Assembly (NCBI GenBank): GCA_036971715.1 | Contig: JAVHJL010000004.1 | Span: forward strand, 4,278,001-4,342,000 | Source of the DNA: Arthrobotrys musiformis | Lineage: Eukaryota > Ascomycota > Orbiliomycetes > Orbiliales > Orbiliaceae | Direction of reading: 5' to 3' | DNA: 64,000 nt | Shown here: piece after piece, positions 35,333 through 47,700 of the stretch | How positions within the stretch are numbered: position 1 is the first letter of the stretch | Layout of the letters: each line of letters opens with the position of its first letter | Made by a program: the position numbers and the translations under genes | The notes under the pieces: model-generated | Database searches by the model: none | The model's input: only the letters and a program-made list of their open reading frames with translations | What the model was told of the DNA's origin: nothing

Positions 35333-38300
35333 ATGTCGTTCCAATTGTCACTTGCTGCCGCCATGGCTTCTCCTGCACGCTCTGCCGCTTCCACCTCTCC
35401 TGAGCGTGACGAGAAAGACTCGAAACGTGTCAAGCTTTCTAGCCTCAAACACAACATGGGTAGCGAGAACATCCTGCTCAACACCGATAGTTGCTCCGAA
35501 CCCTCCAGCTGCTCAAGTCTATCTTCCCCACAACCTCAAAGCTTTAGCCCGGTCCCAAGTTTCGCCAACGCGGCTGGGTACCTTTGGCACACCCTGCAAC
35601 CGCCTACTTCTCGTCGCGCCACCGAGTTATCTCTCAATAGCTCAGACCCAGCTACTCGGCTCTCTGTCGATTCTTTCAACAACCTCACAAAGGATTTGAA
35701 ATTTCCTTCCTGGAAACTCGATTCCATCAAATCCGGCGATTCTCTTCTCATATTCGGTAACGATGACAGTGCTCCCATCTCTGAGATCGCAGCACCTCCC
35801 GGGCCGCGATCTAGAGCCGATAGCATCGCCGCTTCTGCTACCACCCCTCGATCCTTCGACTATCCGCAGAAAAATTGGAAAATCGCCTCCGCAGAAAACA
35901 ACGCCTGCTTCGTCTTTCTCGAGACCGTTAAGGGCGTCCCTCCGGAGACCGCTATATGGACCGACAACCGACACGGCAATCACATCAATCCGACGAAATG
36001 GGCCTCGTTAACAATGAAGCAAAATGGTGTTTATCACTATACCTCTCGCCCTCCATTCGCAGGCAAGTTTTCACACGTTGTCCCGAACTACGTCTGCAAT
36101 GATTCCAAGGATTCGGCCTCTTCTATGTTGGTCCAAAGGAAGGGTCACAAACAACTTTGCAACAAGGCGGCTGTTGAAGGTCAAACGCCGCCTACCCCGG
36201 CCCCCGAAGCGGGTGTGCACACCGGCAACAATGCCACTAATTCTGGTCACAAAAACGTCGCTGCTGAGGAAGAGCGAAGCGAGACACCTTACATCCACAG
36301 CGAGGATGGTAGGTCTGGCAAGAGAATGGAGCACACCCCCAACGTGGCCGAACATACTGGAACTTAGGAAGATTCCAGTGTTTACGTTGCCGCGAATGAT
36401 GATCATGATGGTCACTATCGAAATGCATTCCCTCATGGTTACGATGGTACCGGTGACGCATCCACAGCTACCGATACTACGGAAGAAAGTGATGATGGTC
36501 TCCCAGTTTTCGAACGCTCAACGGGAGTCGGAATTCGCGTTATTTACGTCACTCGAGATTCCATTACCGGAGAACGAATCTCTCTAGTCGACGGTTCAGG
36601 AAGAAGACGAGCGTTACCCCTACGTACGAGATGTTCTCGCTCGTAGTCGAGAAGAAGGAGCTGTTGCTAACAGCATTACGATCGATTGTCCATCCGTTGA
36701 TGAACTTGATTTGCGGGCTAGGCTTCACCTTGCATACGACAACCTTGGAAAGAGGATCGAGAGTTTGATTCGAGAAGGAAAACTCGACCCGGAAACCTAC
36801 TCTGGTTTACCTCTAGATACGCCTAGGACAAATAACGAAAGGCCCGTCTCTCCCTTTGTTATCGTTGATAAAGGAGATGACGACGATATCAGCTATGGTG
36901 ATTACGGCGAAGAGCGCTCCGAATACGATGACCCTCTTAATTACCAGCCCAGTCTGGGTATCTATAAACCGCATACACAGATTCACGGAGGCAGATGTGG
37001 ATCTGGAACATCTTCTCTCAGAGAATGTCCGAATGGGGAAGATCTCGTTGTATAGGAATTTTTATCACCAACGGATGATGACGGGTTCTATTGCCGAGAT
37101 TTTAGACATGGAGGGGACATGATTAGAATCTCCATCGAACGCGGTTTTGTGTGCGTCCTCGCCGGGGGGAAGAAGTACAGCTACGAATTGAATACGTACC
37201 CGAGGCTTACCCGGGAGGAGGTCATCAGCAAACTCGGCGGAGGAGCGCGGCACCGGCCGCCTCCTGTCATGAGCAGGCTGTTGAAATTGGATGTTGTGTA
37301 CGAGGCGGTGTTGGAAGCCTTAGACAGCACTTTTGAAGGGTACCGGGACTGGGAAGGTGCCGAAAACCGGAGGAGCAGCACCAGCGACACCAGCTATTTG
37401 TCTGGTTCCGAGCCCCCGCTGGACTTGCGGCCTAGCCTTAAAGTTAGGCCGACCAGCCCAGCGGCTGTGGAAGTCCGGTGCCCTGGTTTGAAGAAGTTTA
37501 CGATGCCGGAAGAAGAACCGGCGGACGAGGAACCCGGCCTCTACACTAGGGAAGAGTGGTTGAGGCTGGTGTTGCGTCGTTGTTACGAGGGTTTTGTGGA
37601 GGTTGAGGAAGAGGGGGAGGGGGAGAGGAAAGAGAACCTCTGTAAAAAACTCGTCGCACCGGAGAGCGACGTTAAGGCGCCCTCCGGCGGGGAGAAGGGA
37701 AACTCCCCGAAACAAAAAACCTACGAGGAGTTGTTGGAGGAAGTTCGGAGGATGGCGGGGAGGATTGAGAGGTTGGAGGAGGAGGTGGCCGAGCTTCGGG
37801 GGAAGCTGCGGACCCAAGAAGGCGAGGAAGAGGAGGAGTACGAGGAAGAGGAGGAACTGCAGCAATGGGGACCAGCCCGAGGTCAGCAGGGCCAGATCTT
37901 GGACGAGGACGTCGATCTCATTGAGTTCGACGACCCCTCCGACTTTGAGAAAGTCTTGCCGGCTGAGGACGGCGGCGACGACGATCGAGTTGCGGTTGTC
38001 ACGGAGTTGGAGCCCCTGGTTCCCATTCCTAGCAACACGACGCAACTGATTGTTGTTGCGACGGAAACTGGCGCTGCAGCGGGGATTCTGGAGCGGGTGA
38101 GGGAGGATGTGAGGTTGTGCAGGGGGCTGGTGTATCTGGAGGTGAGGGGGGGCCAGCTGGATATCGAGGATGATGATTTCTGCCAGCTGATCCAGCTTTG
38201 CCCGGATCTCGTGGGGGTGGCCGTTCGAGGCGGGGTCAATCTGACCGATGTGAGCATGCGATGCGTGCTTACCTCGTGTCAAATGATCTGCGGCCTCGAA

Positions 38301-38765
38301 CTTTCAGGCCAGCCTTCCACTCCGGGGAAGATTTCGTCGCGCCCATTACAGGGCATCTCAGATTCCTGGCTAGGATACAGTCTTAGAGAGCTGATCCTAA
38401 AACACCAGCCAGCAATTGAGGAAGAGGAGGTAATGAGGGTTGTGGAGGAGGAAAGGCCGTGTTTGAGGGTAACACTGGCCGTGGGCGAGGAAGAGGGGGG
38501 AAAGAAGGTGGTTGTGGCGAGCAGCTGGCCGCCACAAACCTACCAGGGGGGGGTGTTGGAGAGGTGGGTGTCGTTGAGGGGGGAGTTGTGGACGGAGGAG
38601 GAGTCATTTAGGAGGAGTCAGGAGGGGATGCTGGGGGCGGTGAGGGAGGGGGTGGCGAGGTCGTCGGTGCCTGAGTTGTTGGTGTACAGGCCCGACCGTG
38701 GGGGTCTAACGTGGATGTTGGACGACTACCAGATGGAGGGGGTGAAGAGGGTGAACGTCTGGTAG
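35333..38765 (+). CDS. LRR-module protein, paralogue C (large, multi-exon; upstream structure uncertain)
   Basis: The C-terminal 548 codons (from 37119) are one open frame. They have a Glu-rich coiled coil (EELLEEVRRMAGRIERLEEE) and then the module of A and B: LVYLEVRGG, LVGVAVRGG, LELSG (Gly900 in the model) and LRELILKHQ. Upstream, coding-like blocks sit in changing frames (35333-36364, then 36368-36643, 36588-37052 and 36970-37119), and a TAG interrupts at 36365. A consistent splice model exists: join(35333..36308, 36372..36538, 36600..36897, 36995..37049, 37106..38765), 1051 residues, introns of 63, 61, 97 and 56 bases. Its donors are mixed in quality (GTAGGT and GTATAG fair, GTTATT and GTGATT weak). 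The alternative is decay or sequence error. No CCCH finger was found. The N-terminal half has a fold with many aromatics (NWKIASAENNACFVFLETVK) that I do not recognise. Confidence 0.6.
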
Positions 38766-39979
38766 TGCGTCGGGGGGGGGGGGGGTTTCCTTTTGTTTTA
38801 GTTTTCCTTTTCCTTTTAACAATTTAATGCAAAAGGGCGGCCCAGCAAAGCCCTCCAACCTGTCACGTACGGATATTCTGAGTGTTCAGTTATCTAGTGA
38901 TAGGTTGGACGGACAGAGCTGTGGTTTGTCCCTGTTATTTATGTTAGTTGAAGTGCCCTTAAATCGTTCTATCGTAGATATGTAAGCGTGATGTAACACT
39001 TGGAAATTCCAGTTTCAGCTCCAACGTATTTCCATCTCGATGCCTCGCAACATATACAGTGGAAAAGTAGCATATATTCGAATTCTGGGCTGCGTATAAA
39101 AATCAGGTTTTGTACGAGAAAATATAAACCAGAATATATAGGTTAAATCGGCGACAGGAACCGTTAACCGTACAAGCGCATTTTAATGTGCCTCGAGACT
39201 ATACCAACCTCACTATACACATGTGATATTCCCTAATTACCCAAATTTATAATTTATAGCTCTCCCACTTTTTCTAAATTGCAAAGATTGTGCCGCGGAG
39301 CTGTATTGAAAATCGTGGGGATTCTGCAAAGCCTCGAGCCAGGATCGCAGGAATACGATCTTACGAAATGGAAAAAATGCGGAGCTATCGGCGGTTATAA
39401 TAAACGAGCCTCGCGTTTTCACTACCACTACATGATAAGATTATATATATCGGCAATGTGACGCTAATATGGTTTTGTCCGGTCCCCCACGAGGCCTATC
39501 CAGGTCAGGAAAGTTTAAAGTTTGATTTGCGGGAGAAAGAGCGATTATCGATGTTCCTTCACAAATTCACACGCGAGGATGAATGGCACGGCCGAAACTC
39601 TGTTTTGACGAAGAGCGGGTGTTAGTATGCCGCTACATATCATCTTCGGAACTTAGTCATGACGACTAGCTATAGTCGTTCGTGCGGTCACCAGTTTGTT
39701 TCATCTTACATTTATATATATCGAGATATCTCCCACGACATTGATATTGATATTAATTCCATATATTAACTCAAAAATCGTTGGCTGGAGTTTCGGGGCC
39801 AGAACGCTAAGAGGGCAAGAAGGTTGGGGCGCTATTTCAACGTGCAATATCACTCTTGAAGAACACTCAAAAATACAATTGACCTGCGAGACGCCGAGGT
39901 ATATAGCTATTTAACCCATTGGGGTCTTTCGAATGGAAGCATCTGATGGGTCTACCTTGAAGGACTCGGTGTAGCTGCT
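38766..39979. other. Intergenic, AT-rich, with a G14 run
   Basis: A poly-G run (38772-38785) follows the stop of gene C by about six bases. The rest is AT-rich with no coding signal. Confidence 0.6.
38772..38785 (+). repeat. Poly-G homopolymer (G14)
   Basis: Fourteen consecutive G just after a stop codon. Such a run can fold as a G-quadruplex and is prone to sequencing error. Confidence 0.85.
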
Positions 39980-41403
39980 ATGGTTAAGCCGTTAGTGGTT
40001 AATGTAAGTCTTCCCAAAGCATCCCAAGTTATATAGTTATTATGAGTCAATCGGACCGGCTTCCATAGATCTAGCCGCCGTGTTTTCGGGTATTTGATAT
40101 GGGTATTGATATAAAACCGTAAGTGGTAGATTTTATGCTGGTCCCTCGCTGCCATTGCAACCGTATTCATTCTTCTTCGCTTCTACATGCGCAACCGCAA
40201 TGCCCGCTTCGAAGGCTACAAACTACGGAACTGTCGCTTTCGGTTTAGCGACTGGCTCATATCGATAACAATAATCTTAATATACCTCTCTATCCTCTCC
40301 GATACGGTAACCATCGTGATGGAAGAAGGCCACGACAATATGAACCTTGTCCCGAACATTTCCGACCCGAGATCGGCCTATCACATCCTCCCTGCCGGAA
40401 GGCTGGCGGCCTTATTAAAGGTGTTGTACGCGTCGCTGTTTCCTTACTATTTGGCCTGGTGGGGGGTGAAACTCTACTTGATCGTCTTATACTATAAACT
40501 GGTTCCTCAATCAGCGCTGCCGAAGCATAGGATTGCACTGCATTGCTTGGCGTTTGTGACGGTGTCTGCGGGAATTGCTATGGTTTTTGTGAATATATTT
40601 TGGTGTAAGCCTATATCATTGAATTGGGATATTTATCCGACGAAGGAGAGACATTGTTTGGGTTATTTCGCCAAGGGGTCTTTTATTTGGACTGTCACGT
40701 TGCATGTGACGACTGAGATCTTAAGTAAGTCAATCAAATAACCGTCTTTGAACCTGCGTGATTACGCTAGTAGCCCCCGTCTCAAAGCTTAGTTGGATGT
40801 TTCTTTGTTTTCGGATGGTCGGGTTTGGTTAGCTGACCCTTGGACTTTATTGCTGAATGGAATATAGTATTTTCGTTCCCCTTCTCCTTCCTCCATGTTA
40901 TCAAACGAACCAATAAGCAAAAGTTCTACGCAGCAGCGGGAATGTTTGCTGTTGGATTCCTGGGCGTCTTGATATCTGTTACAAGGACGGCATACATGCT
41001 GAGCATACACAACACGCCTATCGTCAGTATCGTCAACATATGGGGTACACTTGAACAGACAGTCGGGGTTGTGGTCTGCTGTCTCCCTACGTTCAAAGCG
41101 TTGGTACGGAGGAGATGGAGTAAATTCAGTGCGAATAGGAGCAAGAGTACAAGGGCGGAGGTGATGGGGGTATCCGTCAACTCGGAGTTTTATCGAGAGT
41201 ACATGAAAGAAGGCAGGGGGAACTCGGGGTCGGAGTTTGGAATCGAGAGTTTGGCGAGTTCGAGTGTTGATGGGCGGTATTCGGGGAGGAGGGGGTCGGC
41301 GAAGGATAGGGAGAGTGCCATTTTGAGGGTGGACAGCTTTGAGAGAATGGAGGCTATCGCAGAGGCTGAGGCAGCCCGCGGAAGGGATACTGCTATATGT
41401 TGA
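39980..41403 (+). CDS. Fungal rhodopsin-like seven-helix integral membrane protein, paralogue 1
   Basis: The model is join(39980..40003, 40130..40724, 40868..41403), 384 residues, introns of 126 and 143 bases. It belongs to the large fungal rhodopsin-like/PTH11-related membrane family (PF20684 type). Seven hydrophobic helices are visible: ILCWSLAAIATVFILLRFY, DWLISITIILIYL, then segments around LLKVLYASLFPYYLAWWGVK, HCLAFVTVSAGIAMVF, IWTVTLHVTTEIL-IFSFPFSF, AAAGMFAVGFLGVLISV and IWGTLEQTVGVVVCCLPTF. The family-typical RFY(M/T)R after helix 1 and LEQTVGVVV-C-LP in helix 7 support the call. A Ser/Arg/Glu-rich cytoplasmic tail ends the protein. The 24-base first exon (MVKPLVVN) rests on a perfect GTAAGT donor with matched phase, and an alternative ATG at 39933 is out of frame with it. 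The ligand or light sensitivity is unknown. Confidence 0.8.
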
Positions 41404-42147
41404 GATCTACAGGCGCTAGCTGGGGCCCCGGGGAGAGCTCGATATATATCTTGCCCAAACTGCAGACTTGCACTTCATAAACTTATAAATATTTACCTAC
41501 CCATTCTAGTATCATAGTATATAATTATCGGGGCCTAGGCTTAAAGAAAACTATAGTACGTATATATATATATACGTATATACGTGTACTACGATATCGC
41601 GATGACTATATCTTGTGCTACTATCCCAGCTAAAGTATATATATGGCGGCCAAAATGTATCAAAAGGGTATTTATTGTGAAACCCCTCCAACGTATATAT
41701 TACAACCAGAACAAGCGGGCCACCTAACCACTTTTGAGCACCACACCACTGCTTTAGGTGGCCAGGCTGGTACTACGGTTTGGGACCTATATTAACTAAA
41801 TATATTCCTGAGTTAATGCGTTGCGCATGCTACTAGACTCACAGTTGTGTATGTGCGTAGTTTCATACGTAGATTTATAGGTAGACTCAAGAGGTAGATT
41901 TAAAGTTAGAGGCAGGGGCATACGTATATACCGCGCATTGCACCCTAAGGAAGTACATAATACGTACACGCACGAACAAATCCGAATTCCCATAGGCCTA
42001 TATACACATATACAAGGCTTCTACAAGCTCATTTATATAGTAGCATATCCTCAAGTACGACAATTGTAGCCTTTTTGAGCCACTTGAATAATGTATACAA
42101 ACCAACATTCAATTTGACCTCTGATCATCCAATTTATGTAGGTCCTC
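41404..42147. other. Intergenic, AT-rich, with a perfect palindrome
   Basis: No gene seen. It contains the TA-rich palindrome at 41557-41578 and several TATATA tracts. Confidence 0.6.
41557..41578. repeat. Perfect 22-base TA-rich palindrome
   Basis: TACG, (TA)7, CGTA: each strand reads the same, so it could extrude as a cruciform. A partial TACGTGTA unit follows. Confidence 0.85.
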
Positions 42148-43326
42148 TTACTGAGTCGGGGGATCTGATAGCGTGTCTCTTTTACCGATCAAACCAGGTC
42201 CACCAGAACCAGAACCAGGACCCGGGCCACCCCACCCGCCAGGATATTGTCTCCAATAGAAATCATCACCGGGCCCTGGATCTAGCGGCGGCTCAGCAAA
42301 CAGATCTGGACCATCCTGAGGGCCAAATAGGGGGAACGGCTCTCCTTGTTTCCAGCCCGCGTCGTAGCCGGTGGCAGGTTCAGGTTCAGGTTCAGGCCTC
42401 CCAGCCCTTTCCAACCTAGTGAGGAGGTCGAGTGTGCGCCAGTCTCCCTTCCGTTGCATTTGTTGCAGGAGATCAGCTCGAGCGTCGGCGGATAAAGGTA
42501 CCCAGTTCTTGTTACGTGGATCTCTAAGCACCGCAGGATGTAATCTATGGAGTTCTTTTCGAGCTCTATCAATACCCTCCCTCAGACCTTTCGCTGAACA
42601 CGTGTCGTAATAGAGCTGAGCAGTGGCACCCTACATGTATATTCGCAAAAGGGAATCACAGGCCGGAGTTAATGTCAATGGACCCATTATTACTCGGATG
42701 AGCTAGTACCGATCTTAGATGTACACGGTTTAAGACTTACCTAAGAGGAACTGACAAACATTGGCAACAGATTGGGTCAAGCAAAACGGTGTATCACCCG
42801 AGGGTATTGGTTGACCAGGTACCCACACCCGCGGGTGCACCCCGGGGTTATTATCATCGCATCGACAATCGCGACAATTCGCTTGATATTCACCGATCCT
42901 TTCCAGTTTATAAGAATACGGGGTGTTGGGGTCCCGCAGTCCGTCCCAAATAATCCTAGCTAGATCGCCTCCATCGTAGTTGTGTGCTTGTGCCGGCTGG
43001 TCTAAAATTGACGCAAGAAGTGTCCTTGGTAGGGAGCATTCAATCGCTAGTGCTCTTTGATACCAAAAGTTTGTCGCAGGCGGTCGCGCGCGGGTTTGCG
43101 ATTGGGCGGTGGAATGATCTTCTGTTGCTAGGCTTATATTCTTGCCAGTTGTGACCTGCTTCTGGAGCGATTCGGGCCCCGTGTGGTTCTTCGGGACATC
43201 GAGAGCCGGGAATTCAGGTGGCAATGAAGTTGCAATGTCGAGTTGGAACAGAATTCCTAGTAGTACGAGGACGAAAAGGGAAGTCGCAGCGCGACTTTTA
43301 GTTTCTGATAGATCGGCGAAGTACAT
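42148..43326 (-). CDS. Signal-anchored or secreted protein of unknown function
   Basis: The model is complement(42148..42593, 42741..43326), 343 residues with one 147-base intron. The ATG at 43326 is followed by a short basic stretch and a strongly hydrophobic helix (SLFVLVLLGILFQLDIATS), so the protein is a signal-anchor or secreted one. The lumenal part has NHT and NIS sequons and a Cys-rich segment (NCRDCRCDDNN), then CLTQSVANVCQFLL. The second exon gives a charged amphipathic helix (KGLREGIDRARKELHRLHP), then a Pro/Gly/Asp-rich tail. The donor GTAAGT (42740) is phase 1. The nearby acceptor ATGTAG (42631) would break the frame, while GTTCAG (42594) restores it, so the latter was chosen. 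A chitin- or wall-linked role cannot be shown. Confidence 0.6.
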
Positions 43327-44000
43327 TTCGGCGGAGCTAGTGCCCCAAGGATAGGCCTTGGTCTCGGCAGCTGTCCAGTATATCAATAGACGGACCACTG
43401 TATGTGTACTCCACAGCTACACTTTGCCCACTAGATATATGGAAGTGCCTGTGCTGAATACCTTATTAAGTATACGTACCTAGAATTATATTATCGACCC
43501 AGCGGAATCTAGAGTTTCTTCCCCTCGAAATTAAATTTAGGACGAGGCGAATATATACATATATAAGTATATATAACATAAAAACACAAAGGGACTGACC
43601 AAGAGTAGCTAAACTATCATATGAGTAGCATAAACCGTCGAGTTGGATTTGAGGCTCAGATATATTTACAATGAAAATCTCGTTTCAAACGCTCGCATAT
43701 CTAGTTTATTGCCGACAATACACAGGAGCAGATCCAGTCCGTTACAGGACGTGTATCATGTGGTATTATTGAGAACCGAGTACTCGAGTTCTCTTGTGAA
43801 TTGATATCTCATGAGTTTGTAAATGTATATGTATCTGCCACATAGTTCCCCTCAACCTTCTACAATGGTCGGTCTAGCCTTACGAGACCAGTCTAGCCTA
43901 GGCTAAGATCCAGTCTAGGCGTCTCGAGATCCGTACAGCTGTGCAACTCTGCGGTCCTCAAAGTTGGCCCGCTAGACTACACCCTAAGGCGCAGTACGTT
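43327..44000. other. Intergenic
   Basis: AT-rich. It holds a copy of CGAGACCAG (43883-43891) within a locally repetitive stretch of AGTCTAG units. No gene seen. Confidence 0.6.
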
Positions 44001-44774
44001 TCACCAAATACAAGTTGTTGGCGCAGCCGTAGCATACTGCGTCGTCCAAATAGTGGTGTCTGTAATCGCAACAGGGTAGTTGGTGGCGGTGTAGACCACC
44101 GTTGTGAGCGCCGTCGTCGTCCCTGGAGTTGTTACTGTTACTGTTGTTGTTGTAAGGATTACCTTGGTCTGCGTGAGGACGTGGCCAACGGTGCTCGTCC
44201 AAGTTGTGTCGTAGAAAAGGGGGTTTGTCCAGGTAGTAGTCAGAGTCTTTTGGATGGTCGATGTGCAGGTCTTAGTCTGGCACAGGGACTCCGGGGGGGT
44301 TCCTGAAAAAACGGTGGTTGACCTCGATGTGAACCAAACCAAGGTAGTGGTAGGCCCCGTGACAGTCGTGGTGATTGTTGTCGCTGGATTACAAAGCATT
44401 AGCGACTAAAATGCTAAGCAAACTATATTTGTGAGGCCATCTTGAATTTCCGAATAGGGTGTTCGTTTGATCGGTGGCCAAGGATGTCAATTGGGGTACA
44501 TACCAGGAATTGTGACCTCCGAAGGGGAATAAACGGTTTTTTGAGTAGTAATGACACGAATCTCCGTCAAGGACTGCGTAGACGTGATACTACCCAAAGA
44601 CGAGATCCCATTCGTCACAGTCGTGGTTGACAAAGTAGTAGTTGTACTTTCGGTTGCGAGCCACCGTGTAACCGTTGTCTGGGTGGGACTTGGGCACAAT
44701 GGTGACGATGTCGTTTTGGCCCACGCACTCGCAGCGAGAAGCGCTACTGAGATTATTTTCGACAGGCCCAGCAT
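44001..44774 (-). CDS. Thr-rich secreted (mannoprotein-like) protein
   Basis: The model is complement(44001..44383, 44504..44774), 217 residues, one 120-base intron with a CTAAT branch site and CCAG acceptor. The ATG at 44774 is followed by a clear signal peptide (residues 1-19, ending SAWA). The mature protein is about one third Thr, in TTT and TTTV runs, and should be heavily O-mannosylated. It has three Cys residues (LCPSP, LCQTKTCTS) plus a terminal TTCIW. There is no obvious C-terminal hydrophobic GPI signal. Typical of fungal wall or adhesin-like proteins; no domain was recognised. Confidence 0.78.
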
Positions 44775-47700
44775 TGGAATTCAAAAAATTTGGATTTGAT
44801 AATATATCAATATAATAGAGCAGCCTGGTCTGAAGTACATGTATGAAAATTAGCTATAGCTGATAACGTTACTGTATGTTGAACTTAGTTTGGTTTCAAA
44901 TTTCCATACCCAGATATCTTCTTAAAATGGCAGCTATATCTATCGTCGTCTTGGTGCAACCGTGGCAGCGAACTCGAAGCTTAAACCGTACGCTTAGAAT
45001 TAACATTGTTACAACATGATCTAGCCAATTTATATACATATGCGTAAGTACACTCGCTGCTTGAAAACGTGATCTAAGAATCAGGATAGACGCCCCGAGG
45101 CTCCGAGACGGGTATCACTTCCCGTAGCACGAAATTCACTAATATACTTGTTGGTAAGCTATTACTACTAATAAAACATCGGTATATAGTCGAACGGGAC
45201 ATGGGTGCCCTTGAGCTGCATTAATGTTATGTTAGTGAGAACCCTATATATACGAGTTGAACACGCTACTAAATAATTTCCTCTGCACTTGCTAGTCATG
45301 CCTCACCCAAATTTGCAACAAGACTCGGCCGAAAGGTAAGTGATAATTCATTTTTATAACTGCGGGGGACTCGATCGATATTGTCAGATCAGGCAGCTGC
45401 CAGGGTGTATTTACCCTAAGAACCCGGATGCATTGAGTTGGGACAGGGAAGGTTCGGCAGGGCCCTAAATTTAGTTGAGCCGCCTGGCCGGCTCGCTAGG
45501 CAAATCGCTCCTTACCAAAGGCTCTCGCGAATATAGCATTGTCTCGGAAACGAGAGTAGGCTAAAAGTACTCTACATGTACATATAGCGCAGGAAATGTT
45601 ATACTGTTAGGAACTCCAGATAACGCTTAGAGGATTACTAACCAGCCCTTGTACCCCGCAGACATATTTTATATATTTAATGCTCCGAGCTTTGGTTATA
45701 CTGCCAATGGTTATTATTATGGGATTGTTTTTTAAATTCTTTTATCCCACAAGCGAGGAGGGCATATCAATACAAGTCCGCTCCTAGGTACGCGACCAAT
45801 CTATTACAATATTCAAGTAACCTCAATGCCCGCAATTACCTTGTACCCCGCGCAGCAGCACTCCCTAGATATTGGTGTGTTGTTCTATTTTAACGCCTTT
45901 CAGATCTGCTACAAAATTTAGATTTAAAGAACAGTCAACCCCAATCTGAAATATTGAACGGTGCACATACTAGGTATTTGAATTTAAGTTTCTCTCAGAC
46001 TTAACTTTAACGAGTGCCTGCAGTACTGAGACTGGAAGAATGAATATCTAAATTTATAAACTTCGCGTTACGTTTTATACGTGTACATGTAGCACGTACT
46101 GCGCGGTTAACCCGTACCCGCGGCCTCGGATTCGAGACTAGCTATATCCCGACATTAATGCATTATGTCCCCGTGCACGGCAGAGCCGTCGTGCTATATT
46201 CTAAACGAGGCCCGCATGTAGCAGCTTGTGAGCCAATTAATACAGGTGCAAATGCTTTAATCATCACCAATTAACTCCCCGAAAGACACGCCTTATAATT
46301 CTTGATTAAAAAATTAATCGTACAACTCCCAAAATCCAAAAACTTAACAATGGTACTGCAACCCTGACAGCGCTCCGTATATAAACAGTGGACGCTCTAG
46401 AGCCAGAGTCGTCGAGTCGCATGAAGTCGTGACCGACGATCATGTTGTCACTTCGGATGCCTTCTCTGAGACTATTGGTATACACTAACATGTGATTGCG
46501 ATCGACCGATTGAATGATACTGAATGGAACCTACATCAATTATTTTTATATTTTAAATGCATATAAAGCGGCTTTCGAAAGCCTTCGGGATCCTGAAATT
46601 TCTCGCAATCGCTGTCAATCCAGTTTCGACCTCATGAAATGGCACCAGTAGATTAAAAATTATTCCTTTATTGGATTTTGTCTCGTTGCAATTTGCACAA
46701 ATGCGTACACGAAATTTTAGTTACAGTATGTGGCGCTAACTAGAGCTCAGATATCGAATTCACAACGCTCGAGTCAAATATCCCCCGAACGTTTTAGTAT
46801 CATTTTCTAATGCAAGGCTACAGCGCTAGCTAGCCTCGCGAGTTAATATACATATAGCTTGTATGTACACGTATGTATACATACAAAGAAACGCCGTGGC
46901 AACAGAACGTACATGTACATGCATATCTGAGAATGTTGCATTTTGGTCTGGTCTCGAGATTAGTTAGTTCTGGGCACCCCGCCACCAAACAGCGAATGCC
47001 CGAGCGCAAGGAAGTTGTCAATCATATTCACCATCAATATCAATATCAATATGATATATGCGTGGGGACCATCTACTCACCCCGCGCGCAAGCTAGTCGC
47101 TTTCGGCCAGCCCCATACATAGTACGTCTAGACCAGGCGTCGTTAAACCCCCCTCTTTCTCTCGGAGGCAAATGAATCCTTCGTGCCTCACACCCTCGTA
47201 TTCGAAGTTAGCCACCCACAAAATAGCCAGCTAGCTGATACGGCAAGTGGGTCCCGTTGGCCCTTCTGGATTAAACTTTGGATCTAAAGTAGTCACGCGT
47301 CGTCCCGTGAAAGAGGGCTGGCGTTTCCACCCAACGAGTTATGTTCTATCGTTGCTAGTAGGTACTAGCTTTTGCTAATATTCGGGAATCGAGACGGGCC
47401 GCAAACAACGGGGATCTCGCAGAGTTCGTGTTGAAACCTGCCTGACTTCTTCGACCTACTAACTTTGACCGGGAATTAATTGCAACACAAAATGCATGTA
47501 GAATACCACATCGGATGCGATTTTGCAAGGCCACTCGACTTCGAATATATAACAATTGTATGTATATTTCCCCGGTGTTGTATATTGCTAGCTCGCAGCG
47601 GCCTTGATATGGGTTTTCCAGAAGAAGCCCAGCTATTTTTCTGCACTTTTCTCTCCGGCGGGGCCATTGCATTGGAACTATGGATCCATGGACGTTCTGG

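Noticed and set aside
42594..42740. Apparent frameshift in the signal-anchor gene
   Set aside because: It came from choosing the ATGTAG acceptor; the GTTCAG acceptor 37 bases further on restores the frame.
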